Positions 54,871 to 63,111 of a stretch of DNA of 64,000 nt are shown here, piece after piece; within the stretch, counting starts at the first letter, position 1; each line of letters starts with the position of its first letter. The stretch is from positions 2,234,501 through 2,298,500 of the forward strand of contig NZ_CP061035.1 of NCBI RefSeq assembly GCF_016743815.1, written 5' to 3'. The notes below the pieces were generated by a model that was given only the letters and a program-made list of their open reading frames with translations, was not told the DNA's origin and ran no database searches. The position numbers were made by a program, and so were the translations under genes. The stretch is from Sphingomonas aliaeris (GTDB taxonomy: Bacteria; Pseudomonadota; Alphaproteobacteria; Sphingomonadales; Sphingomonadaceae).

Positions 54871-55789
54871 TCTCGAACCGCTGACGATCTCCCCCGCCAG
54901 TTTCGAGGCACCACCCCCGCCCGGCCAACGTATCCGGCTGGGGTCGCCGGAACATCGCAGCCTTTTGTCGCGCATGATGCTCGACTCGCACGATGCCTAT
55001 CGCCCCGCTCTGATCCACTGGCCCGAACTGGATGACGAGACGCGCAATCGTATCGTCAGCCTGCCGATCTGGGACATTGCGGTCCAGACCGAGGGTCGCG
55101 CGTCGATGAACGTGAAAACATTCAACGAACGCATACAGGACCCGCTGCTGCACGAGGCGATCGGGATGAACGCCTATGAGGAACGCAGGCACAAGATCGT
55201 GCTGGCCGACATGGTCCAGGCCTACGGCATAGAACTGGCACCGGAACCTGATTATGTCCGGCCGCGCGACCCGGAATTCGCCTTCATGCGCACCGGCTAT
55301 TCGGAATGTATCGACAGTTTCTTCGGGTTCGGCTTGTTCAAGCTGGCCAAGGACACCGGGTTCTTTCCCGACGAACTGATCGATACGTTCGAACCGGTGA
55401 TGCGCGAGGAAGGGCGTCATATCCTGTTCTTCGTCAATTGGGTGGCGTGGTGGCGTCGAACCATGCCGTGGTGGCGACGCCCCCTGTTCGAAGCCAAGGT
55501 GCTGCTTGTCTGGTTGTTCCTGATCGGTGAGCGGATCAGCATGGCGAAGGGGATGGGCGCCGACAATACGAAGGCGCAGGAGAATAACTTCACGCTGAAC
55601 GGGTCGAAGGAACTTGGCGTCGAGGTCACCTTCCCCGAACTCGCCCGCATCTGTTTGGCGGAGAACGATCGTCGTTTGGGCGTGTACGATCCAAGGCTGA
55701 TCCGGCCGAAATTCGTGCCCGCGATGATGCGACTGGCGTTGAAGTTCGCAGGCAAGCCCAAACCGGCACCACAGGGAGCCGCAGCCTGA
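54836..55789 (+). CDS. Ferritin-like diiron protein in the hopanoid locus, function unknown
   Basis: Protein of 317 aa without a signal peptide. It carries a full carboxylate-bridged diiron ligand pattern: E86 (VQTEGRAS), E116 with H119 (YEERRHK), E157 (YSECIDSF) and E192 with H195 (REEGRHILFF), spaced as in four-helix ferritin-like oxygenases. A tryptophan/aromatic-rich stretch (WVAWWRRTMPWWRRPL, about 202-217) and LLVWLFLI suggest membrane contact. It overlaps hpnK by 35 bases and precedes hpnL by 23 bases, so it is embedded in the hopanoid set. I do not recognise a named function. An oxygen-dependent modification of a hopanoid (hydroxylation or desaturation) is a plausible but untested idea; a plain structural ferritin is less likely given the context. 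Confidence 0.85.
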   Translation: MATSLASRTHPDLEPLTISPASFEAPPPPGQRIRLGSPEHRSLLSRMMLDSHDAYRPALIHWPELDDETRNRIVSLPIWDIAVQTEGRASMNVKTFNERIQDPLLHEAIGMNAYEERRHKIVLADMVQAYGIELAPEPDYVRPRDPEFAFMRTGYSECIDSFFGFGLFKLAKDTGFFPDELIDTFEPVMREEGRHILFFVNWVAWWRRTMPWWRRPLFEAKVLLVWLFLIGERISMAKGMGADNTKAQENNFTLNGSKELGVEVTFPELARICLAENDRRLGVYDPRLIRPKFVPAMMRLALKFAGKPKPAPQGAAA

Positions 55790-55812
55790 GCGGATATGCC
55801 CGCGTCGGCATA

Positions 55813-56769
55813 TTGCTGGCGACGCTGGTCGGGCTGGCGGCGGCGGTCTGGGCGTTCGGATCGACGGGCTTCGCAAACGTCCTTGAAGCGACTGCACGGA
55901 TCGGATCCGGCGGGTTCGTCCTGTTCTGTCTCTATTCGCTGGCCAGCTTCGTGCCGCTCGGCGCGGCGTGGCTTGCCGCGGCACCGGGCGAACCGGGGTC
56001 GCGCCTGTGTCTCTTCACCTGGGCACGCGTGTTGCGCGAGGCGGTAGCGGACCTGTTGCCATTCTCGCAGATCGGCGGGATCGTGGTCGGCACCCGGTCG
56101 CTGATGCAAAAGGGGATCGCGCCCACGCGCATCTATGCCTCGCTGGTGGTCGATATGACGACCGAAATGGCGGCGCAATTGGTGTTCACTCTGTTCGGAC
56201 TCGCCTTGATGGCGTCTATCCTGATGGGCCACGACGCGGCGGCGTTACGTCCACTCATTCTCGGCGGAACGGGCATAATGATCGCGGTAATGGCATCCTT
56301 CTTCATCGCACAGCGTCCGGCGCTGGCCCTCGCGGAACGCATTGCGGGGCATTTCCTGCCCGGCGCGGCGGGAACGATGGCCGGGCTGCTCGAAACGTTG
56401 CGAGCGACCTACGCGGATCGCAGCCGGGTGATCGCGGCGTTCGGCTTCAACCTGCTCGGCTGGATCGCCAGCGCATTCGGCGCATGGCTTGCCCTTCACA
56501 TGATGGACGTCCGCATTTCAGTGTGGTCCGTGCTGTCGCTCGAAAGCCTGATTTTCACATTGCGCAGCGTCGCTTTCGCGATCCCTGCCGCGATCGGCGT
56601 TCAGGAGGCCGCCTATGCGCTCGCCGCACCCTTGTTCGGCCTGCCAGCGGAAACGGCGCTCGCACTGTCGCTCGTGAAGCGTGCGCGCGAACTGATCATC
56701 GGCCTTCCGACTCTCCTCCTGTGGCAGGCGCAGGAAGCGAAGGCGGTCGTGGCGGCGCGGTTGCGGTAG
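55813..56769 (+). CDS. hpnL: Hopanoid-associated membrane protein HpnL
   Basis: Integral membrane protein (about 318 aa) of the lysylphosphatidylglycerol synthase/UPF0104-like family named HpnL in hopanoid clusters. Typical segments are SFVPLGAAWLAAAP, EAVADLLPFSQIGGIVVGTRSLMQKGI, DMTTEMAAQLVFTLFGLALM and AAIGVQEAAYALAAPLFGLP. The start is weak: a TTG at 55813 is the best in-frame option, since the ATG at 55796 is out of frame. In-frame codons upstream back to 55786 (LSGYARVGI...) look coding too, so the true start may lie there at a CTG or be hidden by an indel. It ends the hpnK operon; a flippase or transport role is inferred. Confidence 0.88.
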   Translation: MLATLVGLAAAVWAFGSTGFANVLEATARIGSGGFVLFCLYSLASFVPLGAAWLAAAPGEPGSRLCLFTWARVLREAVADLLPFSQIGGIVVGTRSLMQKGIAPTRIYASLVVDMTTEMAAQLVFTLFGLALMASILMGHDAAALRPLILGGTGIMIAVMASFFIAQRPALALAERIAGHFLPGAAGTMAGLLETLRATYADRSRVIAAFGFNLLGWIASAFGAWLALHMMDVRISVWSVLSLESLIFTLRSVAFAIPAAIGVQEAAYALAAPLFGLPAETALALSLVKRARELIIGLPTLLLWQAQEAKAVVAARLR

Positions 56770-56820
56770 GGCGCCGCTGGTCCGCTCGTACGTAAAGTTC
56801 GATAGCGGAATAACCTGCTG

Positions 56821-56885
56821 CGGCCCACCACCCGTTCGCCGCGAGCTTGTCGAAGGGCGTGTATCAGGCACAGGCGCTTCGACAG
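56821..56885. repeat. Inverted repeat with sphingomonad-type TTGTCGAAG core
   Basis: CGCGAGCTTGTCGAAGGGCG and, about 30 bases later, CGCTTCGACAGG in the opposite sense. They can pair through CTTGTCGAAG-like/CTTCGACA cores. The element lies between the convergent hpnL and ABC-F genes and probably serves as a two-way terminator or is a dispersed repeat of the same family as at 42975. Confidence 0.5.
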
Positions 56886-56910
56886 GTCCCGCACGCACGG
56901 CAGGCCGATG

Positions 56911-58773
56911 TTACCCTGCCTGCTCGACTGCTTCGCTTGCCTCCAACCACGCGGCCTCCGCTGCTTCCAGCTTCGCCGCCACGTCGGCGCGGCGTTTGGA
57001 AAGGTCCCCCATCGACAGCTTCTTCAGATAGCTTTCCGCCTTGGACGGATCGAACATCGCCTGATCGAGCGTGCGCAGTTCCGCGGTCAGCTTGACGGTC
57101 TTCGCCTCGGCTTCCTGCGCGGACTTCTTCAGGTCCGCGCTCTTCTCGCGCGCGGCGGCCGCAGCCTTCTTGTCTTTCTTGCCGAACTTCTGGCCATCCG
57201 ACTTGGGCTGGTTCTTGCCCAGGATCAGGTCGGTATAATCTTCCAGACTGCCGCCATACTCGTTCGCCTGCCCGCCATCCACCAGCACTAGCCGGTCGGC
57301 GGTCAGCTCGATCATATGGCGATCATGGCTGACGATGACGACCGCGCCATTATAGGCGTTCAGCGCCTGCACCAGCGCCTCGCGCGCATCGACGTCCAAA
57401 TGGTTCGTCGGCTCATCGAGAATAAGCATGTGCGGCGCATCCCGCGTGATCAGTGCCAGCGCGAGCCGCGCGCGCTCGCCACCGGACAGCTTTCCAACTT
57501 TGGTCGTCGCCTTTTCACCCGAGAAGCCGAAACGCCCAAGCTGTCCGCGCACCGCGGCGGGCGTCTTGCCCTTCATCAAATGGGTCATGTGCTCGACCGG
57601 CGTGTCCTCGGTATCGAGTTCCTCGACCTGATACTGCGTAAAGTATCCGACGCGCATCTTGCCCGACACCGCGATGCTGCCGTCCATCGGGGTTAGCTGT
57701 GCCGCAAGCAGGCGCGCCAGCGTCGTTTTGCCGTTGCCGTTCCGCCCAAGCAAGGCGATCCGGTCGTCGGGATCGAGCCGCAAATTCAGTCGCTGCAGGA
57801 TCGGCTTGTTCTCGGTATAGCCGACGCTTGCCATGTCGAGCGTGACGAGTGGCGGGCGCAATTCCTCGGGGCTGGGGAAATCGAACGACAGCGTCGGATC
57901 CTCGGCCATGGATGCGATCGGCTGCATCTTCGCCAGCATCTTCTGGCGCGACTGCGCCTGCTTGGCAGTCGATGCGCGTGCGGAATTCTTGGCGATATAT
58001 TCCTGCAGCTTGGCACGCTGGGCGTCCTGCGACGCCTTCGCCGCCGCCAGCTGCGCGGCGCGTTCGGCGCGCTGGCGCTCGAAAGAATCGTAGCCGCCCG
58101 AATACAGAAACACCTTCCCGCCCTCGAGGTGCAGGATGTTGTCGACGACGTTGTTCAGCAGATCGCGTTCGTGACTGATGATCACGATCATGTTCGGATA
58201 GGCTTTGAGAAAGTTCTCCAGCCACAACGTCGCTTCTAGATCGAGATGGTTCGACGGCTCGTCGAGAAGAAGCAGATCGGGTTCGGAGAACAACAACGCC
58301 GCAAGCGCGACGCGCATCTTCCAGCCGCCAGAATAGCTGTCGAGCGGCCGGTTCTGCATCTCCTCGTCGAAACCCAGGCCGACCAGGATGCTCGCCGCGC
58401 GCGCTGGCGCGGTATAGGCGTCGATCGCCATAAGCCGTTCGTAAACCTCGCCAAGGCGGTCCGGGTCTTCGCACGTCTCGCTTTCGATCAGCAACGCCGC
58501 GCGTTCCTTGTCGGCCTCCAGCACGGTATCGATCGGCGTGGTCTGGCCGTGCGGCGCTTCCTGCTGGAGGTACCCGATACGCGTCTTTTTCGGCATCTCG
58601 ATCTCGCCGTCGTCCGGCTCCAGCTGACCGATCATCACCTTCATCAACGTCGATTTGCCGGCGCCATTGCGCCTGATCAGCCCGACGCGGCTCTTGGGCG
58701 GCAACGAAGCACTCGCGCGGTCGAGGATCATGCGGCCGCCAAGCCGCACCGTGATACCATTGATATTCAGCAT
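56911..58773 (-). CDS. ABC-F family ATPase (ribosome-associated)
   Basis: Soluble twin-ATPase protein (620 aa) without membrane domains. First domain: Walker A RNGAGKSTLMKVM, SGGWKMRVALA signature, LLLDEPSNHLDLEATLWLENFL. Second domain: GRNGNGKTTLARL, LSGGERARLALA, LILDEPTNHLDVDARE. The linker between them is long and charged, and a lysine/alanine-rich coiled-coil tail closes the protein (KKDKKAAAAAREKSADLKK). ABC-F proteins act on ribosomes in translation control. The layout resembles YheS/Uup more than EttA. The ATG at 58773 (MLNINGITVRLGGRMILDRA) is the natural start; a longer frame extends antisense into the GreA/GreB-type gene. Confidence 0.93.
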   Translation of the reverse strand: MLNINGITVRLGGRMILDRASASLPPKSRVGLIRRNGAGKSTLMKVMIGQLEPDDGEIEMPKKTRIGYLQQEAPHGQTTPIDTVLEADKERAALLIESETCEDPDRLGEVYERLMAIDAYTAPARAASILVGLGFDEEMQNRPLDSYSGGWKMRVALAALLFSEPDLLLLDEPSNHLDLEATLWLENFLKAYPNMIVIISHERDLLNNVVDNILHLEGGKVFLYSGGYDSFERQRAERAAQLAAAKASQDAQRAKLQEYIAKNSARASTAKQAQSRQKMLAKMQPIASMAEDPTLSFDFPSPEELRPPLVTLDMASVGYTENKPILQRLNLRLDPDDRIALLGRNGNGKTTLARLLAAQLTPMDGSIAVSGKMRVGYFTQYQVEELDTEDTPVEHMTHLMKGKTPAAVRGQLGRFGFSGEKATTKVGKLSGGERARLALALITRDAPHMLILDEPTNHLDVDAREALVQALNAYNGAVVIVSHDRHMIELTADRLVLVDGGQANEYGGSLEDYTDLILGKNQPKSDGQKFGKKDKKAAAAAREKSADLKKSAQEAEAKTVKLTAELRTLDQAMFDPSKAESYLKKLSMGDLSKRRADVAAKLEAAEAAWLEASEAVEQAG

Positions 58774-58849
58774 GGGCGCGCCCCTAGCACAGCGTGTCGC
58801 TTGCCCCAAGAGGCGTAGATGTGCGTTAGGGACGCATGAGGAATCGAGT

Positions 58850-59317
58850 ATGAGCGTAGCGTTTCGCCGGGAGAGCGACGAAGAGCATCTGGAGCCGAAA
58901 TTCGAGCGCCCGATCGCGCCCGGCCCAAATCTGGTCACTGCGCGGGGGCTGAAGATGCTGGCGCAGAAAGTGTGCGAAGTCGAAGCTGCGGTGGATGCGG
59001 CGACCGCGGACGCGGAGCGGGACGCGCTCAAGCGGGAACTGCGCTACTGGCATACACGCCAGACGACGGCCGAACTCGCGCCCGTCCCGCAGGACGGAAC
59101 GGTCGGTATCGGATTGCGCGTGACGATTCGGATGAACAAGGCCGACCGCACGATCGAGATCGTCGGCGGTGACGAGGCCGATCCCGTCGCGGGACGGATC
59201 GGCTTTCAGGCGCCGCTGGCACAGGCACTGATCGGCGGCGAAGTCGGCGAACGGGCAGAATTCAACGGCATGGAGGATGCGATCGAAATCCTCGCCATCG
59301 AGACGATAGGAGACTGA
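58850..59317 (+). CDS. GreA/GreB-family transcription elongation factor-like protein
   Basis: Protein of 155 aa. After an N-terminal segment (MSVAFRRESDEEHLEPKFERPIAPGPNLVTARG) comes a short helical part (VCEVEAAVDAATADAERDALKRELRYWHTR) that corresponds to the Gre coiled coil, then the C-terminal Gre domain (VGIGLRVTIRMNKADRTIEIVGGDEADPVAGRIGFQAPLAQALIGGEVGE). Gre factors bind RNA polymerase and rescue stalled complexes. The coiled coil seems shorter than in GreA, so it may be a specialised relative. The gene overlaps nothing; a small gene begins 2 bases after its stop and is probably cotranscribed. Confidence 0.85.
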   Translation: MSVAFRRESDEEHLEPKFERPIAPGPNLVTARGLKMLAQKVCEVEAAVDAATADAERDALKRELRYWHTRQTTAELAPVPQDGTVGIGLRVTIRMNKADRTIEIVGGDEADPVAGRIGFQAPLAQALIGGEVGERAEFNGMEDAIEILAIETIGD

Positions 59318-59318
59318 T

Positions 59319-59498
59319 ATGGCAGAGACGTTCGCTCGCCACCGCCAGCCGTGGAAACAGGATGAGGTGCAAAAACTGCATACGCTGGCCAAGAAGGGCA
59401 TGGGGCTGAAGGCCATTGCCAAGGCGCTGACCCGTACCGAGGAATCGGTAAAGGACAAGGCCAAGGAAGACGGACTTAACATCGCGAAACTGCGGTAG
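59319..59498 (+). CDS. Small basic helix-turn-helix-like protein (59 aa)
   Basis: Short gene directly after the Gre-type gene. Its ATG at 59319 follows AGGAGACTGAT, a good ribosome site placed at the end of the upstream gene. The product reads MAETFARHRQPWKQDEVQKL, then a segment HTLAKKGMGLKAIAKALTRT and ESVKDKAKEDGLNI, ending at TAG 59498. The pattern W..DEV.KL..LA.KG....IA.AL.RTEESVK resembles a Myb/SANT-type three-helix DNA-binding fold. Codon use fits its neighbours. I recall similar small proteins in alphaproteobacteria annotated as hypothetical. Function unknown. Confidence 0.78.
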   Translation: MAETFARHRQPWKQDEVQKLHTLAKKGMGLKAIAKALTRTEESVKDKAKEDGLNIAKLR

Positions 59499-59505
59499 CG
59501 TTCTC

Positions 59506-60687
59506 TTGCCACCTTCTACGCCCTATGACGCGATAATCCTCGGCGCCGGTGCCGCCGGACTGATGTGCGCAGCCGCAGCCGGACAGCGCGGCAAGCGTGT
59601 GATGCTGGTCGATCATGCGGACCAACCGGGAAAGAAGATCCTGATTTCCGGTGGCGGACGTTGCAACTTCACCAACATCCACACCACGCCCGACCGCTAC
59701 ATTTCCGCCAATCCGCATTTCGCCAAGTCGGCGCTCGGACGATATACCGCACACGATTTCATCGATCTGGTCGATCGTCATCGCATCGCCTGGCATGAAA
59801 AGACGCTGGGCCAGCTGTTCTGCGACGGATCCGCCAAGCAGATCGTCGCGATGCTCATCGACGAATGCGATCGCGGGGCGGTGGAATACGCACTCGGCAA
59901 GCCGGTAACGGCCATCGATCATGCCGACACTCTGTTCCGGGTCAGGGTCGGCGATCGCGAGGTATCGGGAACCGCGCTCGTGCTGGCGACCGGCGGCCCC
60001 TCGATCCCCAAGATGGGCGCGACCGGATTCGCCTATGACGTCGCGCGACGGTTCGGGCTGAAGATCGTCGAACCCCGCCCCGCTCTCGTCCCGCTGACGC
60101 TCGGCGGAGACGAGACCCTGTTCCGCTCCCTCTCTGGCGTCGCGACCGATGTGGTTGCGAAATGCGGCAAGACCGCGTTCCGGGAAGCGGCGCTGTTCAC
60201 GCATCGCGGCCTGTCCGGACCCGCCATCCTGCAGATTTCGAGCTATTGGCGATCGGGCCAGCCGGTAGGTATCGACTTTGCTCCGGATCAGCCCGGCGGC
60301 TGGCTTGCGGCTGCGAAACGGGCAAAACCACGCGGACAGTTCGGCGCGGCGCTGGCCTCCGCCCTGCCCTCCAGACTCGCCGAGACTTTAGCCGAACGCC
60401 TTGCAATCTCGGGCGAACTGCACAACATCAAGGATGCCATCCTGACCGAAGCGGAACGCCGCCTGTCGGACTGGCGCTTCACCCCCAACGGCACCGAAGG
60501 CTATGCCAAGGCCGAGGTCACGGCGGGTGGAATCAGCACGGCAGACCTGTCATCGCAAACAATGCAAGCCAAACGCGTACAAAACCTGTATGCGGTCGGC
60601 GAAGCGGTCGATGTCACAGGGTGGCTGGGCGGCTACAACTTTCAATGGGCATGGGCGAGCGGATGGGCCGCGGGCCAGTCCATTTGA
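59506..60687 (+). CDS. HI0933-like (YhiN-type) FAD-dependent oxidoreductase
   Basis: Flavoprotein of 393 aa. The FAD-binding motif is YDAIILGAGAAGLMCAAAAGQRGKRVMLVDHAD near the N-terminus; GKKILISGGGRCNFTNI is the hallmark of the HI0933/YhiN family. LVLATGGPSIPKMGATGFAYDVARRFG and the C-terminal NLYAVGEAVDVTGWLGGYNFQWAWASGWAAG complete the pattern. The start is a TTG at 59506 (MPPSTPYDAI), since no in-frame ATG or GTG fits. It begins 8 bases after the small gene, so the three genes from 58850 may be one transcript. The biochemical role of this family is still poorly defined. Confidence 0.9.
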   Translation: MPPSTPYDAIILGAGAAGLMCAAAAGQRGKRVMLVDHADQPGKKILISGGGRCNFTNIHTTPDRYISANPHFAKSALGRYTAHDFIDLVDRHRIAWHEKTLGQLFCDGSAKQIVAMLIDECDRGAVEYALGKPVTAIDHADTLFRVRVGDREVSGTALVLATGGPSIPKMGATGFAYDVARRFGLKIVEPRPALVPLTLGGDETLFRSLSGVATDVVAKCGKTAFREAALFTHRGLSGPAILQISSYWRSGQPVGIDFAPDQPGGWLAAAKRAKPRGQFGAALASALPSRLAETLAERLAISGELHNIKDAILTEAERRLSDWRFTPNGTEGYAKAEVTAGGISTADLSSQTMQAKRVQNLYAVGEAVDVTGWLGGYNFQWAWASGWAAGQSI

Positions 60688-60752
60688 CTGCCTGACAACC
60701 CCGATGCGCGATCGCCGTGGTGGCGCCGCATCCCATTTGATTTGAGAGATCC

Positions 60753-62474
60753 ATGCCTTTTTCAGCACTACCCCCGCTTCTTACCGAAGCGCTCACCGAA
60801 CGCGGCTATGCCGCCCCCACCCCGGTTCAGGCGGGCGTATTGGAACCCGAAGCGATCGGCCGCGACCTGCTCGTGTCTGCGCAGACCGGCTCCGGCAAGA
60901 CGGTCGCCTTCGGTCTCGCAATGGCCGCGGAACTGCTGGGTGAGGACGGCAAGCTGCCCCAGAAGGGGCCGCTGGCGCTCGTGATCGCACCGACGCGCGA
61001 ACTGGCATTGCAGGTGAGCCGCGAACTGATGTGGCTGTATGCGAAGGCCGGTGCGCGCATCGTCACCTGCGTCGGCGGCATGGACGCGTCGAAGGAACGC
61101 CGCGCGCTGAACCACGGCGCGCATATCGTCGTCGGAACACCGGGCCGTCTGCGCGATCACCTGGAGCGCGGCGCGCTAGACCTGTCGAACCTGCTCGTCG
61201 CCGTTCTGGATGAGGCCGACGAAATGCTCGACATGGGCTTCCGTGAGGATCTCGAACAGATTCTCGACGGCACGCCGAACGAGCGCCGGACGCTGATGTT
61301 CTCCGCAACGATCCCGAAGACGATCGCGGCGCTCGCCAAGCGGTACCAACGCGATGCCCTGCGCATTTCGACCGTCGGCGAGGATCGCGGGCACGGGGAT
61401 ATCCAGTATCAGGCCGTGACCTGTGCACCCGCCGATATCGAGAATGTCGTCGTCAACCTGCTGCGCTTCCACGAGGCGGAAACAGCGATGCTGTTCTGCG
61501 CCACGCGCGACAATGTCCGCCATCTGCATGCCGGGCTGACGGAACGCGGGTTCAGCGCCGTCGCGCTGTCGGGCGAGCATAGCCAGAACGAGCGCAACGC
61601 TGCGCTTCAGGCACTACGAGACCAGCGTGCGCGCATCTGCGTCGCGACCGACGTCGCCGCACGCGGCATCGATCTTCCGACGCTTAGCCTCGTCGTCCAT
61701 GTCGAACTTCCCCGTGACGCCGAGACGTTGCAGCATCGCTCGGGCCGCACTGGTCGCGCCGGCAAGAAGGGCACCGCGATCCTGATCGTTCCCTATCCGC
61801 GTCGCCGCCGCGTCGAGGCCATGCTGAAGGGCGCGCGGATCAACGCCGACTGGATCAATCCGCCGACGCTGGAGGATATCCGCGAGAAGGATCGCGAGCG
61901 CTTGCTGTCTACCCTGATGGAAGAGGTCGAGATCGACGACGACGATCGCGCACTCGGCGCCAAGCTGCTGGAGACGAAGAGCGCCGAGGATATCGCCGCC
62001 TTGCTCGTCCGGTCGCATCGCGCACGTATGCCGGTCGCGGAGGAGCTGATCTCGTCCGCGAAGGAAACCGGCGGAGCGCCGCGCAACGACGGGCACCGCG
62101 AAGGCTTCGAGGATATCGTCTGGTTCCGCATGGATATTGGGCGTCGCCAGAATGCCGATCCGCGTTGGCTGCTCCCACTGATCTGCCGCCGTGGACACAT
62201 TACCAAGAACGAGATCGGCGCGATTCGCATCGCAGCGACCGAAACGATGTTCCAGATACCGCGCGCACTCGCCGGCAAGTTCGCGGCTTCGGTCGCGCGC
62301 ACTGCGAACTTCGACGGACAGGACGAAAATGCGGTCCGCATTGAGTCAGTCGATGGCGAGCCCCGCACGGCGGAACACAGGCCGCGCTTGACCCCGAGCG
62401 CACGCCCGAGCGGCCCGGCCCCAACGCGTCACAAGCCCAAGACGTTTCGCCGGACGAATGACCGGGCACGGTAA
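60753..62474 (+). CDS. DEAD-box RNA helicase with DbpA-type RNA-binding domain
   Basis: ATP-dependent RNA helicase of 573 aa. Motifs in order: FSALPPLLTEALTERGYAAPTPVQ (Q motif), AQTGSGKT, PTRELALQVSR, GTPGRLRDHL, DEADEMLDMGF, FSATIP, and HRSGRTGRAGKKG. After the helicase core, residues around 450-525 form a DbpA-like RNA-recognition domain (FEDIVWFRMDIGRRQNADPRWLLPLICRRGHITKNEIG). The tail is basic and proline-rich (SARPSGPAPTRHKPK). Such enzymes help ribosome assembly or RNA decay, often important in the cold. Free-standing gene; the 65 bases upstream are AT-richer and may hold the promoter. Confidence 0.94.
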   Translation: MPFSALPPLLTEALTERGYAAPTPVQAGVLEPEAIGRDLLVSAQTGSGKTVAFGLAMAAELLGEDGKLPQKGPLALVIAPTRELALQVSRELMWLYAKAGARIVTCVGGMDASKERRALNHGAHIVVGTPGRLRDHLERGALDLSNLLVAVLDEADEMLDMGFREDLEQILDGTPNERRTLMFSATIPKTIAALAKRYQRDALRISTVGEDRGHGDIQYQAVTCAPADIENVVVNLLRFHEAETAMLFCATRDNVRHLHAGLTERGFSAVALSGEHSQNERNAALQALRDQRARICVATDVAARGIDLPTLSLVVHVELPRDAETLQHRSGRTGRAGKKGTAILIVPYPRRRRVEAMLKGARINADWINPPTLEDIREKDRERLLSTLMEEVEIDDDDRALGAKLLETKSAEDIAALLVRSHRARMPVAEELISSAKETGGAPRNDGHREGFEDIVWFRMDIGRRQNADPRWLLPLICRRGHITKNEIGAIRIAATETMFQIPRALAGKFAASVARTANFDGQDENAVRIESVDGEPRTAEHRPRLTPSARPSGPAPTRHKPKTFRRTNDRAR

Positions 62475-62528
62475 CAACTGGATGCGGACGGTCAGGCTCG
62501 GATCCGGCTCCTCGGTAGCCGGTACGGC

Positions 62529-62981
62529 ATGACCGTCCGTATCCTCGTCGATGGCGACGCGTGTCCGGTAAAGGACGAGATCTACCGCGTCGCCTATCGC
62601 ACCGAAGTCCCGGTCACGATCGTTGCAAACAGCCATTTTCGGATACCGGCTCACCCGCTGATCGACCGGATCGTCGTGAGCGACGGTTTCGACGCGGCCG
62701 ACGACTGGATCGCGGAGCATTCCGACGCCGCATCGATCGTCGTGACCGCCGACATATTACTTGCGGATCGCTGCCTGAAGGCGGGAGCGACCGTATTGTC
62801 CCCGACCGGCAAGCCGTTCACCAACGCATCGATCGGCGGCGCAATCGCAACGCGGGCGATAATGGCCGATCTGCGTGCGGGGGGCGACGCGATTGGCGGG
62901 CCGGCACCGTTCTCGAAGACCGATCGGTCGCGCTTTCTGTCCGCACTCGATCAAGCTATCGTCCGCTCGAAGCGTCGCTAA
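62529..62981 (+). CDS. YaiI/YqxD family protein (UPF0178, DUF188)
   Basis: Protein of 150 aa. The family opening ILVDGDACPVKDEIYRVAYR is present, followed by ANSHFRIPAHPLIDRIVVSDGFDAADDWIAEH, VVTADILLADRCLKAGATVLSPTGKPFTNASIGGAIATR and FSKTDRSRFLSALDQAI. The conserved acidic residues suggest a PIN-like nuclease fold, but no activity is established. It lies between the helicase gene and the efflux adaptor gene, on the same strand, with about 55 and 130 bases on each side. Confidence 0.9.
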   Translation: MTVRILVDGDACPVKDEIYRVAYRTEVPVTIVANSHFRIPAHPLIDRIVVSDGFDAADDWIAEHSDAASIVVTADILLADRCLKAGATVLSPTGKPFTNASIGGAIATRAIMADLRAGGDAIGGPAPFSKTDRSRFLSALDQAIVRSKRR

Positions 62982-63111
62982 AGAATCGGGCCTTGCATCG
63001 GCGCGGTCATTAGGCTCGTTCAGGAACATTACAGACTCGTTGGTGTTTTGTGGGCTTGCGCGCGCAAGTTTTCGACCCTGCCGACGCAATCTCGGACCGG
63101 TGGGATATCGA

